Source: Bin5 sp022827195 (lineage in GTDB: Bacteria > Chloroflexota > Anaerolineae > Caldilineales > Caldilineaceae). From it: DNA of 64,000 nucleotides. The translations under genes and the position numbers were made by a program. Positions 9,293-17,373 of this stretch are shown piece by piece. The DNA lies in contig OZ242331.1 in NCBI GenBank assembly GCA_965208275.1, positions 4,092,001-4,156,000 on the forward strand, in the 5' to 3' direction. Below the pieces are notes generated by a model that saw nothing but the letters and a program-made list of their open reading frames with translations, did no database searches and had not been told where the DNA came from. Position 1 is the first letter of the stretch. Every line of letters starts with the position of its first letter.

Positions 9293-9418
9293 CTGACAAC
9301 CGGCAACTGACAACCGGCAACTGACTACTGGCCACTGACTACTGGCCACTGACTACTGGCCACTGACTACTGGCCACTGACTACTGGCCACTGACTACTG
9401 GCCACTGACAACCGGCAA
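9293..9418. repeat. 14-bp tandem repeat array, nine units
   Basis: Nine consecutive 14-base units. There are two copies of CTGACAACCGGCAA (9293-9320), six identical copies of CTGACTACTGGCCA (9321-9404) and a final CTGACAACCGGCAA (9405-9418). The array ends about 10-20 bases before the ketosynthase start. It could affect its expression or be a slippage-prone locus. There are no spacers, so it is not a CRISPR. Confidence 0.95.
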
Positions 9419-9440
9419 CTGGAAACTGGTGTTCACTGAG

Positions 9441-10715
9441 ATGAACGGAAATGAGAGAGGCTGGGCACGACGCGTCGTAGTCACCGGTATCGGGATGGTG
9501 ACGCCCCTGGGGCACGATTTGGAAAGCTCTTGGGACGGGTTGATGGCGGGAGAATCGGGAACGGGTCCGATCACGCACTGGGATGCAAGCGATTTCCCCA
9601 CGCAGATCACCGCCAGGGTGAACGATTGGGATGCGCGCGCCTACATGGACCGCAAAGACGTGCGGCGTACGAGCCGGGGCACACAATTGGCCTGGAAAGC
9701 GACGCAGGAAGCGTTGGCGCGCTCGGCTCTTGATCTTTCGGGAGAAAATCGTTCGCGCGTCGGCGTGGAGATGGGTCTTGCCTTTGGCGGCTGGGACATT
9801 GTGGAGGAGGAGGGGCGCAAGTTGGAGGAGGGCGGCCCCAAACGCTTCAATCCAGCCAACGCCACCGCCGCGCTGATCAGCAGCGCACCGACCTTCATCG
9901 CCATCAAATGCGGCATCACAGGGCCGACGAACAGCCAGGTGACGGCGTGTGCGACCGGCATCACGAGCATCGGCGAGGCCGCGCGGCGCATCCAGCGCGG
10001 TGAGGCCGACGTGATGCTGACGGGCGGAGCCGAGGGCTATCTCACCAAAATGGCGATCTCCACCTTCAGCCGCCTGGGCGCGGCCAGCACGCGTAACGAC
10101 GAGCCGGAAAGCGCGTGCCGTCCTTTCAGCGGCGACAGGGACGGAATGGTGGTGGGCGAGGGCGCGGCTGCGTTTGTGCTGGAAACGCTGGAACACGCGC
10201 AGGCGCGCGGGGCGCAGATCCTGGCCGAGTTCGCCGGATACGGGCTGAGTGAAGATGCCTTCGATATGGTGGCGCCGGACCCGGGCGGGCTTGGCGCGAC
10301 CGAATGTATGCGCATTGCGCTGCGCGAGAGCGGCCTCGCTACCGATGAGATCGACTGGATCGTCGCCCACGGCACCGGCACAATTCTAAACGACAAATCG
10401 GAGACCGCTGCCATTAAACGGATCTTCGGCAAAGATGCTTACAATATCCCGGTCACCAGCCTCAAGAGCAGCATCGGCCACGCGATGGGTGCCGCGGGCG
10501 CACAGAGTGCAGCGGCGCTGGTGCAGGCGATGCAGACCCAGCGCATCGCACCGACGATCAACTACAATGAGCGGGACCCGGACTGCGACCTCGACTACGT
10601 TCCCAACGTCAGCCGCGCGCATCGGGTCGACGCCGGCCTATGTAACGGGTTCGGGCTCGGTGGGCAGAACGCGTCCCTGGTACTCAAACGATATAAGTCG
10701 GCAGACGGCGGCTGA
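9441..10715 (+). CDS. fabF: beta-ketoacyl-ACP synthase II (FabF-like)
   Basis: Condensing enzyme of fatty-acid (or polyketide-like) chain elongation, 424 aa from ATG 9441. GTG 9429 is an in-frame alternative; neither has a clear Shine-Dalgarno because the tandem repeat runs up to the start. Catalytic triad motifs are visible: VTACATG (Cys), IVAHGTGT (His) and SSIGHAMGAAG (His), plus the N-terminal RVVVTGIGMVTPLG. Length matches FabF (about 412 aa). It stands alone, without acyl carrier protein, FabD or FabG neighbours, which is unusual for a housekeeping fatty-acid gene. It could serve a specialised acyl chain. The following Mo enzyme is only 37 bases downstream. Confidence 0.9.
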   Translation: MNGNERGWARRVVVTGIGMVTPLGHDLESSWDGLMAGESGTGPITHWDASDFPTQITARVNDWDARAYMDRKDVRRTSRGTQLAWKATQEALARSALDLSGENRSRVGVEMGLAFGGWDIVEEEGRKLEEGGPKRFNPANATAALISSAPTFIAIKCGITGPTNSQVTACATGITSIGEAARRIQRGEADVMLTGGAEGYLTKMAISTFSRLGAASTRNDEPESACRPFSGDRDGMVVGEGAAAFVLETLEHAQARGAQILAEFAGYGLSEDAFDMVAPDPGGLGATECMRIALRESGLATDEIDWIVAHGTGTILNDKSETAAIKRIFGKDAYNIPVTSLKSSIGHAMGAAGAQSAAALVQAMQTQRIAPTINYNERDPDCDLDYVPNVSRAHRVDAGLCNGFGLGGQNASLVLKRYKSADGG

Positions 10716-10752
10716 TGTTGCCGCTGCCTGTCCCCGGATTGGAGATGGAACT

Positions 10753-11379
10753 ATGCGCATTGAAAATCCCTTCCGCAAGGTCGAGCGGCTGAAGCGGGTC
10801 AAGAATCTCCCCAGCGGCCCGCGCGAAGAGCGCGTGCCGCCGGGCCAGTTTCTGACCGAACGGTTTCCGGTGCTGACCTACGGCCCAACGGTCCAGTATC
10901 CTTCACTGGACCGTTGGAATCTGAATGTCTTCGGATTGGCAGAAGAGAAATGCTTCTCGTGGGAGGAGTTGATGGCGCTGCCGGCCAAAACCCAGACAGT
11001 CGACATCCACTGCGTGACGCGCTGGAGCAAACTGGACACGACCTGGACGGGTGTGCCCTGGCGGGAATTCCTGCGCCACATCGAGGTTGATCCGGCGGCA
11101 ACGCACGTGATGGCCCACTGCGACGGCGACTACACGACAAATATCGCGCTCGATGTGCTCGATGACGACGACACAATGCTGGCCTACCTCTATCAGGGCA
11201 AGGCAATCGAACCGGATCACGGCTACCCGCTGCGTCTGCTGGTGCCGAAAAAATACTTCTGGAAAAGCGCCAAATGGCTGCGGGCACTTGAGTTCATGCG
11301 CGGCGACCGGCCCGGCTTCTGGGAACGCCACGGCTACCACATGCAGGGCGACCCCTGGCTGGAAGAACGGTTCGGTTGA
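10753..11379 (+). CDS. sulfite-oxidase-fold molybdopterin oxidoreductase
   Basis: Small molybdopterin-binding oxidoreductase (Oxidored_molyb, sulfite oxidase-like), 208 aa. ATG 10753 with GGAGATGG upstream gives the family-size protein; the frame is open for about 100 codons before it, inside fabF. Seen: YPSLDRWNL, FSWEELMALP, and HCVTRWSK in which the Cys is the expected Mo ligand. Also DTTWTGVPW, AHCDGDY-TNIAL, DHGYPLRLLVPKKYFWKSAKW and ERHGYH, all standard for the cytoplasmic YuiH-like branch. There is no Tat signal or haem domain, so it is probably cytosolic. The physiological substrate is unknown. A Mo-cofactor enzyme fits with MocA/Mo hydroxylase genes elsewhere in the window. Confidence 0.85.
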   Translation: MRIENPFRKVERLKRVKNLPSGPREERVPPGQFLTERFPVLTYGPTVQYPSLDRWNLNVFGLAEEKCFSWEELMALPAKTQTVDIHCVTRWSKLDTTWTGVPWREFLRHIEVDPAATHVMAHCDGDYTTNIALDVLDDDDTMLAYLYQGKAIEPDHGYPLRLLVPKKYFWKSAKWLRALEFMRGDRPGFWERHGYHMQGDPWLEERFG

Positions 11380-11500
11380 GTTTCAAGTTTCTCGTTTCTA
11401 GTTTTTAGTGAAAACCAAAACACCAGGCGGCCACTGCGGTTGACGTTACTAAAAACGCAAAACGCAAAACCAAAAACTGCAGTCAGACGCACGGTCACCG
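11380..11500. repeat. composite intergenic repeat, short copy
   Basis: Begins immediately after the stop at 11379 (TTTCTAGTTTTTAGTG words) and ends with ACTAAAAACGCAAAACGC-type sequence that runs into the first codons of the next gene. The ends are roughly complementary. The next gene's apparent N terminus (KTQNAKPKT) is encoded by this repeat. Confidence 0.6.
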
Positions 11501-12819
11501 CCCGCATTCCCACCGCGGACGGCGTCTTCTGCCTGCATCACTTTCGCAGCGAATGGGACGAGAAAAACTGCCTCGCACTGGTGATGGGCGACGCGCACGG
11601 CGAAGGGCTGCTTGTGCGCATCCATTCGGAATGCTTCACCGGGGATGTACTCGGTTCGCAACGCTGCGATTGCGGTGAACAGTTGACGCAGGCGATGCAG
11701 GCGATTGCGGCCGAAGGTCGCGGCGCGCTGATCTATCTGCGCCAGGAGGGACGGGGCATCGGCCTTGAGGAGAAACTGCGGGCCTACAATCTGCAGGACG
11801 AGGGCTACGACACCGTTGACGCCAACCTGCTGCTGGGTCACCAGGCCGACGAGCGGGACTATACCGCGGCCGCACTGATTCTGCAGGAGCTGGGCGCGCG
11901 CTCGGTGCGGCTGCTGACCAACAACCCGGCCAAGATCGAGGGGCTCGCCGCGCTCGGCATCGAGGTCCGGGAACGGATCCCCTTGCAGATGCCGTCAAAC
12001 CCGGAAAGCCGCGCCTACCTGGAGGCAAAGGCGGCGCGGATGCGCCACATCATCCAGCTCAACGGGCGGAGTCAACCGGACGGACAGTTGGGCCCGGATC
12101 AGGCGCAAGGATACCGCCCTCACCTCGAGGAGCTGAAAGCGCGCATGGAGGGCCGCTCGGACGCCTGCGCTCCGTTCGTCACGCTCAGTTATGCGCAAAG
12201 CCTCGACGGCAGCCTGACCACGCGCCAGGGAGCCTCCTACCCGATCAGTGCGCCGGCCTCGCTCACGATGACCCACAGCCTGCGGGCCGCCCACAGCGCG
12301 ATCCTGGTCGGCATCGGGACGGTGCTGGCCGACGACCCGGCGTTGACCGTAAGGCTCACCTCGGGGAACAGTCCCCAGCCGGTCATCCTCGACTCCCATC
12401 TGCGCACGCCGCCGGACGCAAGCCTCCTGTGCAACGAGCGCCCCGCCTGGATCGCTTCCACCCCCGCCGGCGCGCAGAGTTCTCGCCGGCGGCGGCTGGA
12501 GCGCGCCGGTGCCCGCATCTTCACCCTGCCTGCAGATGAAGCTGGCCGCGTGGACTTGGCTGCACTGCCCGGTTGCCTGGGCGCGGAGGGCGTCGCCTCG
12601 TTGATGGTCGAAGGGGGCGCGCGTGTGCTGACGAGCTTCCTGGAAAAGGGGCTGGCGGACTATGCCGTGATCACGATTGCGCCGGTCTTCCTGGGCGGAT
12701 ACGGGGTGATCCAACCGGCGCAGGGGCAGGATGCCTTCCGCTCCGTAACGCCGCGACTGCGAAATGTCCAGCAGGTGCAGCTGGCTGGCGATACGGTGCT
12801 GTGGGGGGAGATCGCGTGA
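11440..12819 (+). CDS. GTP cyclohydrolase II fused to RibD-type reductase
   Basis: Bifunctional protein, 459 aa if TTG 11440 is used. The first 20 residues come from repeat sequence, so the true start is uncertain. Residues about 18-205 are GTP cyclohydrolase II: zinc Cys65, Cys76, Cys78 in SECFTGDV and SQRCDCG, YLRQEGRGIGL and LLTNNPAKIEGL. Residues about 240-458 are the RibD C-terminal reductase domain: VTLSYAQSLDG, LVGIGTVLADDPALTVR and LMVEGGARVL. The RibD deaminase domain is absent, as is the RibB domain usual in bacterial RibA fusions. The predicted chemistry is GTP to diaminopyrimidine ribosyl phosphate, then reduction of the ribosyl to ribityl. No ribB/E/H neighbours exist. The gene shares its stop with the next start (GTGA), so it belongs to the pteridine-like cluster. 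Confidence 0.88.
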   Translation: MTLLKTQNAKPKTAVRRTVTARIPTADGVFCLHHFRSEWDEKNCLALVMGDAHGEGLLVRIHSECFTGDVLGSQRCDCGEQLTQAMQAIAAEGRGALIYLRQEGRGIGLEEKLRAYNLQDEGYDTVDANLLLGHQADERDYTAAALILQELGARSVRLLTNNPAKIEGLAALGIEVRERIPLQMPSNPESRAYLEAKAARMRHIIQLNGRSQPDGQLGPDQAQGYRPHLEELKARMEGRSDACAPFVTLSYAQSLDGSLTTRQGASYPISAPASLTMTHSLRAAHSAILVGIGTVLADDPALTVRLTSGNSPQPVILDSHLRTPPDASLLCNERPAWIASTPAGAQSSRRRRLERAGARIFTLPADEAGRVDLAALPGCLGAEGVASLMVEGGARVLTSFLEKGLADYAVITIAPVFLGGYGVIQPAQGQDAFRSVTPRLRNVQQVQLAGDTVLWGEIA

Positions 12820-13895
12820 GGCGGCGCGCGGTGCTGTTCACGGCGCCGGGGGCGATCGAGGTACGCACGGAAGAGATGGCCCCGCCGCAGGGGGACGAAC
12901 TCTTGGTGGAGACGGTCGTCTCCGCGATCAGCGCCGGTACGGAGATGCTGTTTTACCGGGGACAGGTGCCTGATGGCATGGCCGCGGACGCATCGATTTC
13001 CGGTCTGACCGGCGCAGTACGCTACCCGCTAAAGTACGGGTATGCCTGTGTGGGGCGTATCTGTGCTGAGGAGAGAGGTCAGCGGACAGCGAACAGCAGA
13101 CTCTCTGGCGACAGCTCCTCAGAGAAAGATAACAGGCACTACTTCGCTTTTCATCCCCACGAGAGCCATTTTTGCGCCAGCCCGCAGACGCTCGTGCGAG
13201 TACCCGAAGGCATACCGCCGCCGCAGGCTGCGCTGCTGCCCAACGCCGAGACCGCTGTCAACCTGGTGATGGATGGCGCGCCGCTGGTGGGCGAGCAGGT
13301 GTTGGTGATGGGGCTGGGTATCGTGGGGCTGCTCACGACCGCGCTGCTGGCGCAGTTTCCGCTGGCTGCGCTGGTCGCCGTGGACCCGCTGCCGCATCGG
13401 CGGCGACTGGCCCTGCGCTTGGGCGCGAGTCAAGCGATCGACCCCAGCGGCGCCGACGGCCCTGACCTGCTGCAGGAGGCGCTGACAGATGCGGGAGAGC
13501 GGCGCGGCGTCGATCTGATTTACGAACTCTCGGGCCAGCCCACGGCTTTGGACCGGGCGGTCTCGGCGGCCGGATTCGACAGCCGCATCGTCGTAGGCTC
13601 CTGGTATGGGACCAAGGCGACCGCGCTCCAGCTGGGCGGCTCCTTTCACCGCAACCGCATCCGGCTGATCAGCAGCCAGGTGAGTTCAGTTGCGCCCCAT
13701 CTGCGCGGCCGCTGGACGAAGGCGCGCCGCATGGAGAGCGCCTGGCAACTGCTGGCGAAGCTGCCGGCAGACGAACTGATCTCCCACCGCTTCCCGTTGG
13801 AGCAGGCGGCTGCGGCTTACACGCTCATCGATAGCTGTCCGGAACAGACTTTGCAGGTCATTCTGAACCACCAAACTGCAGTGGATCGCGAATAG
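12816..13895 (+). CDS. Zn-type alcohol-dehydrogenase-like oxidoreductase
   Basis: MDR-superfamily oxidoreductase, 359 aa, GTG start at 12816 overlapping the previous stop. The N-terminal GroES-like domain (SAISAGTEMLFYRG) lacks the classical structural-zinc cysteines. The Rossmann domain has VMGLGIVGLLTTALL (about 165-180) and VDLIYELSGQPTALDRA. About residues 85-108 carry a Ser/Arg/Asn-rich stretch (RGQRTANSRLSGDSS) just before FAFHPHESHF, where relatives have a short loop. Its DNA resembles the intergenic repeat words, so it may be an in-frame repeat insertion. It sits between the cyclohydrolase fusion and the PTPS homologue, and could oxidise or reduce a side-chain carbonyl of a pterin-like intermediate. 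The substrate is unknown. Confidence 0.78.
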   Translation: MRRRAVLFTAPGAIEVRTEEMAPPQGDELLVETVVSAISAGTEMLFYRGQVPDGMAADASISGLTGAVRYPLKYGYACVGRICAEERGQRTANSRLSGDSSSEKDNRHYFAFHPHESHFCASPQTLVRVPEGIPPPQAALLPNAETAVNLVMDGAPLVGEQVLVMGLGIVGLLTTALLAQFPLAALVAVDPLPHRRRLALRLGASQAIDPSGADGPDLLQEALTDAGERRGVDLIYELSGQPTALDRAVSAAGFDSRIVVGSWYGTKATALQLGGSFHRNRIRLISSQVSSVAPHLRGRWTKARRMESAWQLLAKLPADELISHRFPLEQAAAAYTLIDSCPEQTLQVILNHQTAVDRE

Positions 13896-13928
13896 AGTTC
13901 ACAGACTACTGCTGAAAGGATCGATCCG

Positions 13929-14306
13929 ATGTACAGATTGGCAGTGCAGCGGGATTTTGTCGCCCAGCATTTCCTGATTGGCGGCGACTGGGGGCCGGAG
14001 AACGAGTGGCACTCGCATCATTACAGGCTGGAATTTCAACTGGAAGGCGCTGAACTGGACCGGCACGGCTATCTGGTGGATATCGTGCACGTCGAGGAGC
14101 TGCTGGAAGGGCTGGTGGCCCGCTACCGCGACAAGACGCTCAACGAGCTGCCGGAGTTTGACGGATTGAACCCTAGCATCGAGCATTTCTGCCGTATCGT
14201 CGCCAACAGCTTCGCGGAGAACCTCCACGCGGCCAACATCAGCGCGGTTACCGCCTGCATCTGGGAGAATGAAATCGCCTGGGCCTCCTACCGGGTGGAA
14301 CGCTGA
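13929..14306 (+). CDS. 6-pyruvoyl-tetrahydropterin synthase/QueD homologue
   Basis: PTPS-fold protein, 125 aa, family length. Three expected zinc ligands are visible: His14 in FVAQHFL, and His28 and His30 in WHSHHY. The C-terminal pterin anchor is in IWENEIAWASY, and GLNPSIEHF corresponds to NPTxEN. The catalytic Cys that precedes HxH in PTPS-II and QueD is missing; GPENEWHSHH has only Glu/Asn there, so the reaction is probably not standard PTPS or 6-carboxytetrahydropterin synthesis. No queC/queE/queF genes are nearby. Its neighbours are the GTP cyclohydrolase II fusion and a glycosyltransferase. ATG 13929 follows GAAAGGATCG. Assignment to the fold is firm, the reaction is open. Confidence 0.83.
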   Translation: MYRLAVQRDFVAQHFLIGGDWGPENEWHSHHYRLEFQLEGAELDRHGYLVDIVHVEELLEGLVARYRDKTLNELPEFDGLNPSIEHFCRIVANSFAENLHAANISAVTACIWENEIAWASYRVER

Positions 14307-14366
14307 ACCGCCGCTTACGTAGGTGGTGTTCACCAAGAACTAGAAACTGACAACTACAAACTCCCC
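14307..14366. repeat. short intergenic repeat copy
   Basis: Contains TTACGTAGGTGGTGTTCACC and AAGAACTAGAAACTGACAAC words shared with the other gaps; it ends just before ATG 14367. Confidence 0.5.
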
Positions 14367-15452
14367 ATGCGCATCGGCCTGCTCATCTACGGCTCGCCGG
14401 ACACACTTTCGGGCGGCTATCTCTACGACCGCAAGCTGGTCGAGTATCTGCGCGAGGCCGGCGATTCGGTTGAGATCGTATCCCTCCCCTGGCGCAACTA
14501 CACGGCGCATCTGACCGACAACTTCTCGGCGCGCCTGTACCGGCGGCTGCGCGACCTGCGCGTGGATGTCCTGTTGCAGGACGAGCTGAACCATCCATCG
14601 CTGGCGCTGCTCAACCGGCGGCTGCGGCGGCGTTATCGGATGGTTGGCATTGTTCACCACCTACGCAGCAATGAACGGCATCCGCGCTGGCTGCTGCCCC
14701 TGTACCGTGCGATCGAACGCTCCTATCTGCGTACGCTCGACGGCTTCATCTTTAACAGCCGAACGACGCGGCAGGCGGTGGAGGCGCTGCGCGGCGAGAT
14801 TGGAGCGCTCCCCTCCGTCATCGCCTATCCGGCTGCGGACCATCTTGCCGTGCCGGACGACGGCGCGGCGGCGGAGCTTGTCCGCGCCAGAGAAGACAGC
14901 TCCGGCCCGCTGCGCGTTCTCTTCGTGGGCAATCTCATCCCCCGCAAGGGGCTGCACCATCTGCTCGCCGCTCTGTCCCGTTTGCCGCCGAGCGACTGGC
15001 AGCTGAACGTAGTGGGTAACGATACGGTTGATTGGGGCTATAGTGCCGGGCTGCGCAGGCAGATTGCAGCCGGCGGCCTGGAAGACAATATCTGTCTGCG
15101 GGGACGCGTATCCGACCGTGAGCTGGCGCAGGAGTACCGCGCTGCGCACGTGCTGGCGGTCCCGTCGTCATACGAAGGGTTCGGCATCGTTTACCTGGAG
15201 GGGATGGCATACGGGCTGCCGGTGCTGGCGGGTGTCCAGGGCGCGGGCGGCGAGCTCGTGCGGCCCGATGTCAACGGCTTTCTGGTCGAGCCGGGCGATG
15301 CGCACGGCATTGCGGGGCATCTGTCGGCGCTGGCCGGGGACAGACGGCGGCTGGCCGTCCTGGGCCGCAACGCGCGGCGACGGTTCGATTCACATCCGCG
15401 CTGGGCGGACTCGGCGGCGGCGGTCCGGCAGTTTTTGGTTTCCAGTTTTTAG
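14367..15452 (+). CDS. GT4-family glycosyltransferase (pteridine cluster)
   Basis: GT-B glycosyltransferase, 361 aa. The N-terminal domain opens MRIGLLIYGSPDTLSGG. The C-terminal Glycos_transf_1 domain has VLFVGNLIPRKGLHHLLAAL (about 190-209) and the nucleotide-sugar-binding segment VPSSYEGFGIVYLEGMAYG-PV with the E-x7-E motif. It is soluble and probably membrane-associated. It is co-directional with the cyclohydrolase fusion, PTPS homologue and methyltransferase, and separated from the main exopolysaccharide block, which is on the other strand. A role in glycosylating a pterin-like product, as cyanobacterial pterin glucosyltransferases do, is my inference. Lipid or polysaccharide glycosylation is the alternative. 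Confidence 0.85.
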   Translation: MRIGLLIYGSPDTLSGGYLYDRKLVEYLREAGDSVEIVSLPWRNYTAHLTDNFSARLYRRLRDLRVDVLLQDELNHPSLALLNRRLRRRYRMVGIVHHLRSNERHPRWLLPLYRAIERSYLRTLDGFIFNSRTTRQAVEALRGEIGALPSVIAYPAADHLAVPDDGAAAELVRAREDSSGPLRVLFVGNLIPRKGLHHLLAALSRLPPSDWQLNVVGNDTVDWGYSAGLRRQIAAGGLEDNICLRGRVSDRELAQEYRAAHVLAVPSSYEGFGIVYLEGMAYGLPVLAGVQGAGGELVRPDVNGFLVEPGDAHGIAGHLSALAGDRRRLAVLGRNARRRFDSHPRWADSAAAVRQFLVSSF

Positions 15453-15620
15453 TTTCTAGTGAACACCATTCACGTACGCGGCCGCGGTTGCAGTTGCAGT
15501 TGACGCTGCAGTTTTCGTGCAAATTCGTGTCGATTCGTGGACAGAGCAGTTGCCGCTGACGTTACTGACCACTGCAGTTCGCCGTTACCAAAAACTCAAA
15601 ACGGAAAACCAAGAGCGATC
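15453..15620. repeat. composite intergenic repeat with complementary ends
   Basis: Starts at the glycosyltransferase stop with AGTTTCTAGTGAACACCATT and ends with ACCAAAAACTCAAAACGG 10 bases before the methyltransferase ATG. The outer parts (TTTTTGGTTTCCAGTTTTTAG just upstream versus the CCAAAAACTCAAAACGGAAAACC end) are roughly complementary. The middle contains CGTACGCGGCCGCGGTTGC and ATTCGTGTCGATTCGTGG, the latter matching the reverse strand of about 9214-9241. No gene. Confidence 0.7.
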
Positions 15621-16487
15621 ATGTACGACTTCACCCGCTATCTCGCCGCGAAGCGCAGCGTGGACGACCGCGCGCTCAACCGGCATGTGTGGCAGACGCT
15701 GGCGGAAGCGCTGGGCGCGGCCGCGCCGGCGGACCGGCCGCTGCGAGTGTTGGAGGTGGGCGCGGGGATCGGCACGATGGTCGAGCGTTGTGTCGAGTGG
15801 GGACTGTTCGCGAGCGCGGATTACACGGCGATCGACAGCGACGAAAGTAACACCCGGGCGGCTCGCGCGCGGCTGGCCCGCCTGACGTCCGGCGATGAAC
15901 CGGCGTTACAGGTGCGGTTGCGGACGGCTGATCTCTACGATTTCGCCGCCCGGAAGGAGAACCGGCGGCGATTCGATCTGCTGATCGCGCATGCGCTGCT
16001 GGACCTGCTGCACCTGCCGGCGGCGCTCCCCGGCCTCTTGGGCATGCTGCGCCCGGGCGGGCTGTTCTACTTCAGCATCAACTTCGACGGCGCAACGCTC
16101 TTTCTGCCGGAGGTCGACCCGGCGCTGGACAGCCGCATCGAGGCGCTCTACCACCGCTCGATGGACACGCGCGTCACCGACGGCAAGCCCTCGGGCGACA
16201 GCCGCACGGGGCGCAAGCTATTCCACGCGCTGCGGGAATGCGGGGCAGAGGTGCTGGCGGCGGGCAGCTCGGACTGGGTCGTGCATGCGGTGGACGGGGT
16301 CTATCCGGCGGATGAGGCCTATTTTCTCGACTGCATCCTGCATTTCGTGGAGTCGACGCTGCGCGGGCATCGAGAGTTGGACGCGGGCGCATTCGAGGCG
16401 TGGCTGGCGACGCGGCGGCGGCAGGTTGCGCGCGGGGAGCTGGTGTACGTGGCGCACCAGTTGGACTATTGTGGGCGTGTCGATTGA
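15621..16487 (+). CDS. class I SAM-dependent methyltransferase
   Basis: Rossmann-fold methyltransferase, 288 aa from ATG 15621 (the frame is open back to 15537 but that part is repeat sequence). Motif I reads LRVLEVGAGIGTMVER (about 37-52), the acidic residue of motif II is in YTAIDSDESN, and the post-II region includes FDLLIAHALLDLLHLP and LLGMLRPGGLFYFSINFDG. The C-terminal 100 residues are lineage-specific. It is the last gene of the co-directional 9.4-16.5 kb set. The acceptor is unknown; in context it could methylate the ring or sugar of a pteridine-like compound. Confidence 0.82.
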   Translation: MYDFTRYLAAKRSVDDRALNRHVWQTLAEALGAAAPADRPLRVLEVGAGIGTMVERCVEWGLFASADYTAIDSDESNTRAARARLARLTSGDEPALQVRLRTADLYDFAARKENRRRFDLLIAHALLDLLHLPAALPGLLGMLRPGGLFYFSINFDGATLFLPEVDPALDSRIEALYHRSMDTRVTDGKPSGDSRTGRKLFHALRECGAEVLAAGSSDWVVHAVDGVYPADEAYFLDCILHFVESTLRGHRELDAGAFEAWLATRRRQVARGELVYVAHQLDYCGRVD

Positions 16488-16561
16488 CAAATGATAAATT
16501 GCAATCAAAACTGCAGGTGTAAATTTTTGATCCAGCAGTGAAGACTCGAAGAGGTGAAATG

Positions 16562-16858
16562 ATGCCCGTGCACAACCCTCCCCATCCAGGCGAGATCGTG
16601 AGATGGGAATGTCTTGAACCGTTGGGACTGACGGTGACGCGAGCGGCTCAGGGGCTGGGAGTGAGCCGGCAGGCCCTGTCAGGCCTGGTGAAAGGGAAGG
16701 CTGACCTATCGGTTGAGATGGCGCTGCGGCTGTCCCAAGCGTTCGGCTCTACACCGGAGACATGGCTGGGCATGCAGACGGCCTATAATTTGTGGCAGGC
16801 CCGCGAACGAAACGAAGAGGGCAAGGTAGTGCGGTTCACGATGCCAAGCTCAGTTTAG
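16562..16858 (+). CDS. higA: HigA-family antitoxin, apparently orphan
   Basis: XRE-type antitoxin, 98 aa from ATG 16562 (alternative ATG 16538 adds 8 residues). The HigA signature HNPPHPGEIVRWECLEPLGLT is followed by the helix-turn-helix TRAAQGLGVSRQALSGLVKGKADLSVEMALRLSQAFGSTPETWL, all intact. HigB normally precedes higA; here the upstream gene is the methyltransferase, and no RelE-fold toxin is seen within 1 kb on either strand. It converges on the hicB end of the next pair. It may act as an anti-addiction remnant or regulate a distant locus. Confidence 0.85.
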   Translation: MPVHNPPHPGEIVRWECLEPLGLTVTRAAQGLGVSRQALSGLVKGKADLSVEMALRLSQAFGSTPETWLGMQTAYNLWQARERNEEGKVVRFTMPSSV

Positions 16859-16941
16859 CCGCTCGGAAACTCAACCATCACTGACACAGCCAGTTGATCC
16901 TTTTTCGTCTCCAAAGTAGACGGTGTCGATCCTCTTCGTCG

Positions 16942-17370
16942 TCAAACAGCAGTCACCTCGACAACTAAACTGTGCCCAAGTGCCCGGAGTGCCTTCTGTA
17001 CCTTGTCGATGGAAGAATCGTGCTCCGGGTCGATCAGTTTCTTCGCAGCCGCGTTGCTGATCCTTAAACGGCTGGCAAGCTCTCCGCTACCGATACGCTG
17101 GGCGCGCATCGCTGAGTAGAGGGCCAGCTTGGCGGCGACAACAGTTGGCACCGAGACAAGCTCCTGACCTGCTTGAGGCTGGCTGGGCGTGGGAATGTCC
17201 CACTGCGCGTAAACATATCCGGCCAGGGCTGTAGCGAGAGCGTCTTCAGCCATTGCCCGCGCTTCGGCCCGATCGCTGCCGCCGGTAATGGCCTGCGGAA
17301 CGTCGGGGAAAGTGGCTACTAGGCCTCCCTCTTCGTCGGGGGTAAATTCACATGGGTATGCATAGATCAT
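16942..17370 (-). CDS. hicB: HicB-family antitoxin
   Basis: Antitoxin of a type II HicAB module, 142 aa. The N-terminal HicB fold begins MIYAYPCEFTPDEEGGLVAT and contains FPDVPQAITGG and AMAEDALATALAGYV. The C-terminal half is a DNA-binding domain (LASRLRISNAAAKKLIDPEH followed by SIDKVQKALRALG) used for autoregulation. It starts 3 bases after the hicA stop, so the two are co-translated. It is predicted to neutralise HicA and repress the operon. Confidence 0.9.
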   Translation of the reverse strand: MIYAYPCEFTPDEEGGLVATFPDVPQAITGGSDRAEARAMAEDALATALAGYVYAQWDIPTPSQPQAGQELVSVPTVVAAKLALYSAMRAQRIGSGELASRLRISNAAAKKLIDPEHDSSIDKVQKALRALGHSLVVEVTAV

Positions 17371-17373
17371 GGT

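Noticed and set aside
9293..9418. Regular repeats considered as a CRISPR array
   Set aside because: 14-base units are contiguous with no spacers, and no cas genes are in the window.
11440..12819. Housekeeping riboflavin gene
   Set aside because: Lacks the deaminase and RibB domains, has no rib neighbours, and is translationally coupled to a dehydrogenase in a pterin-like cluster; kept as possible only if no other rib genes exist in the genome.
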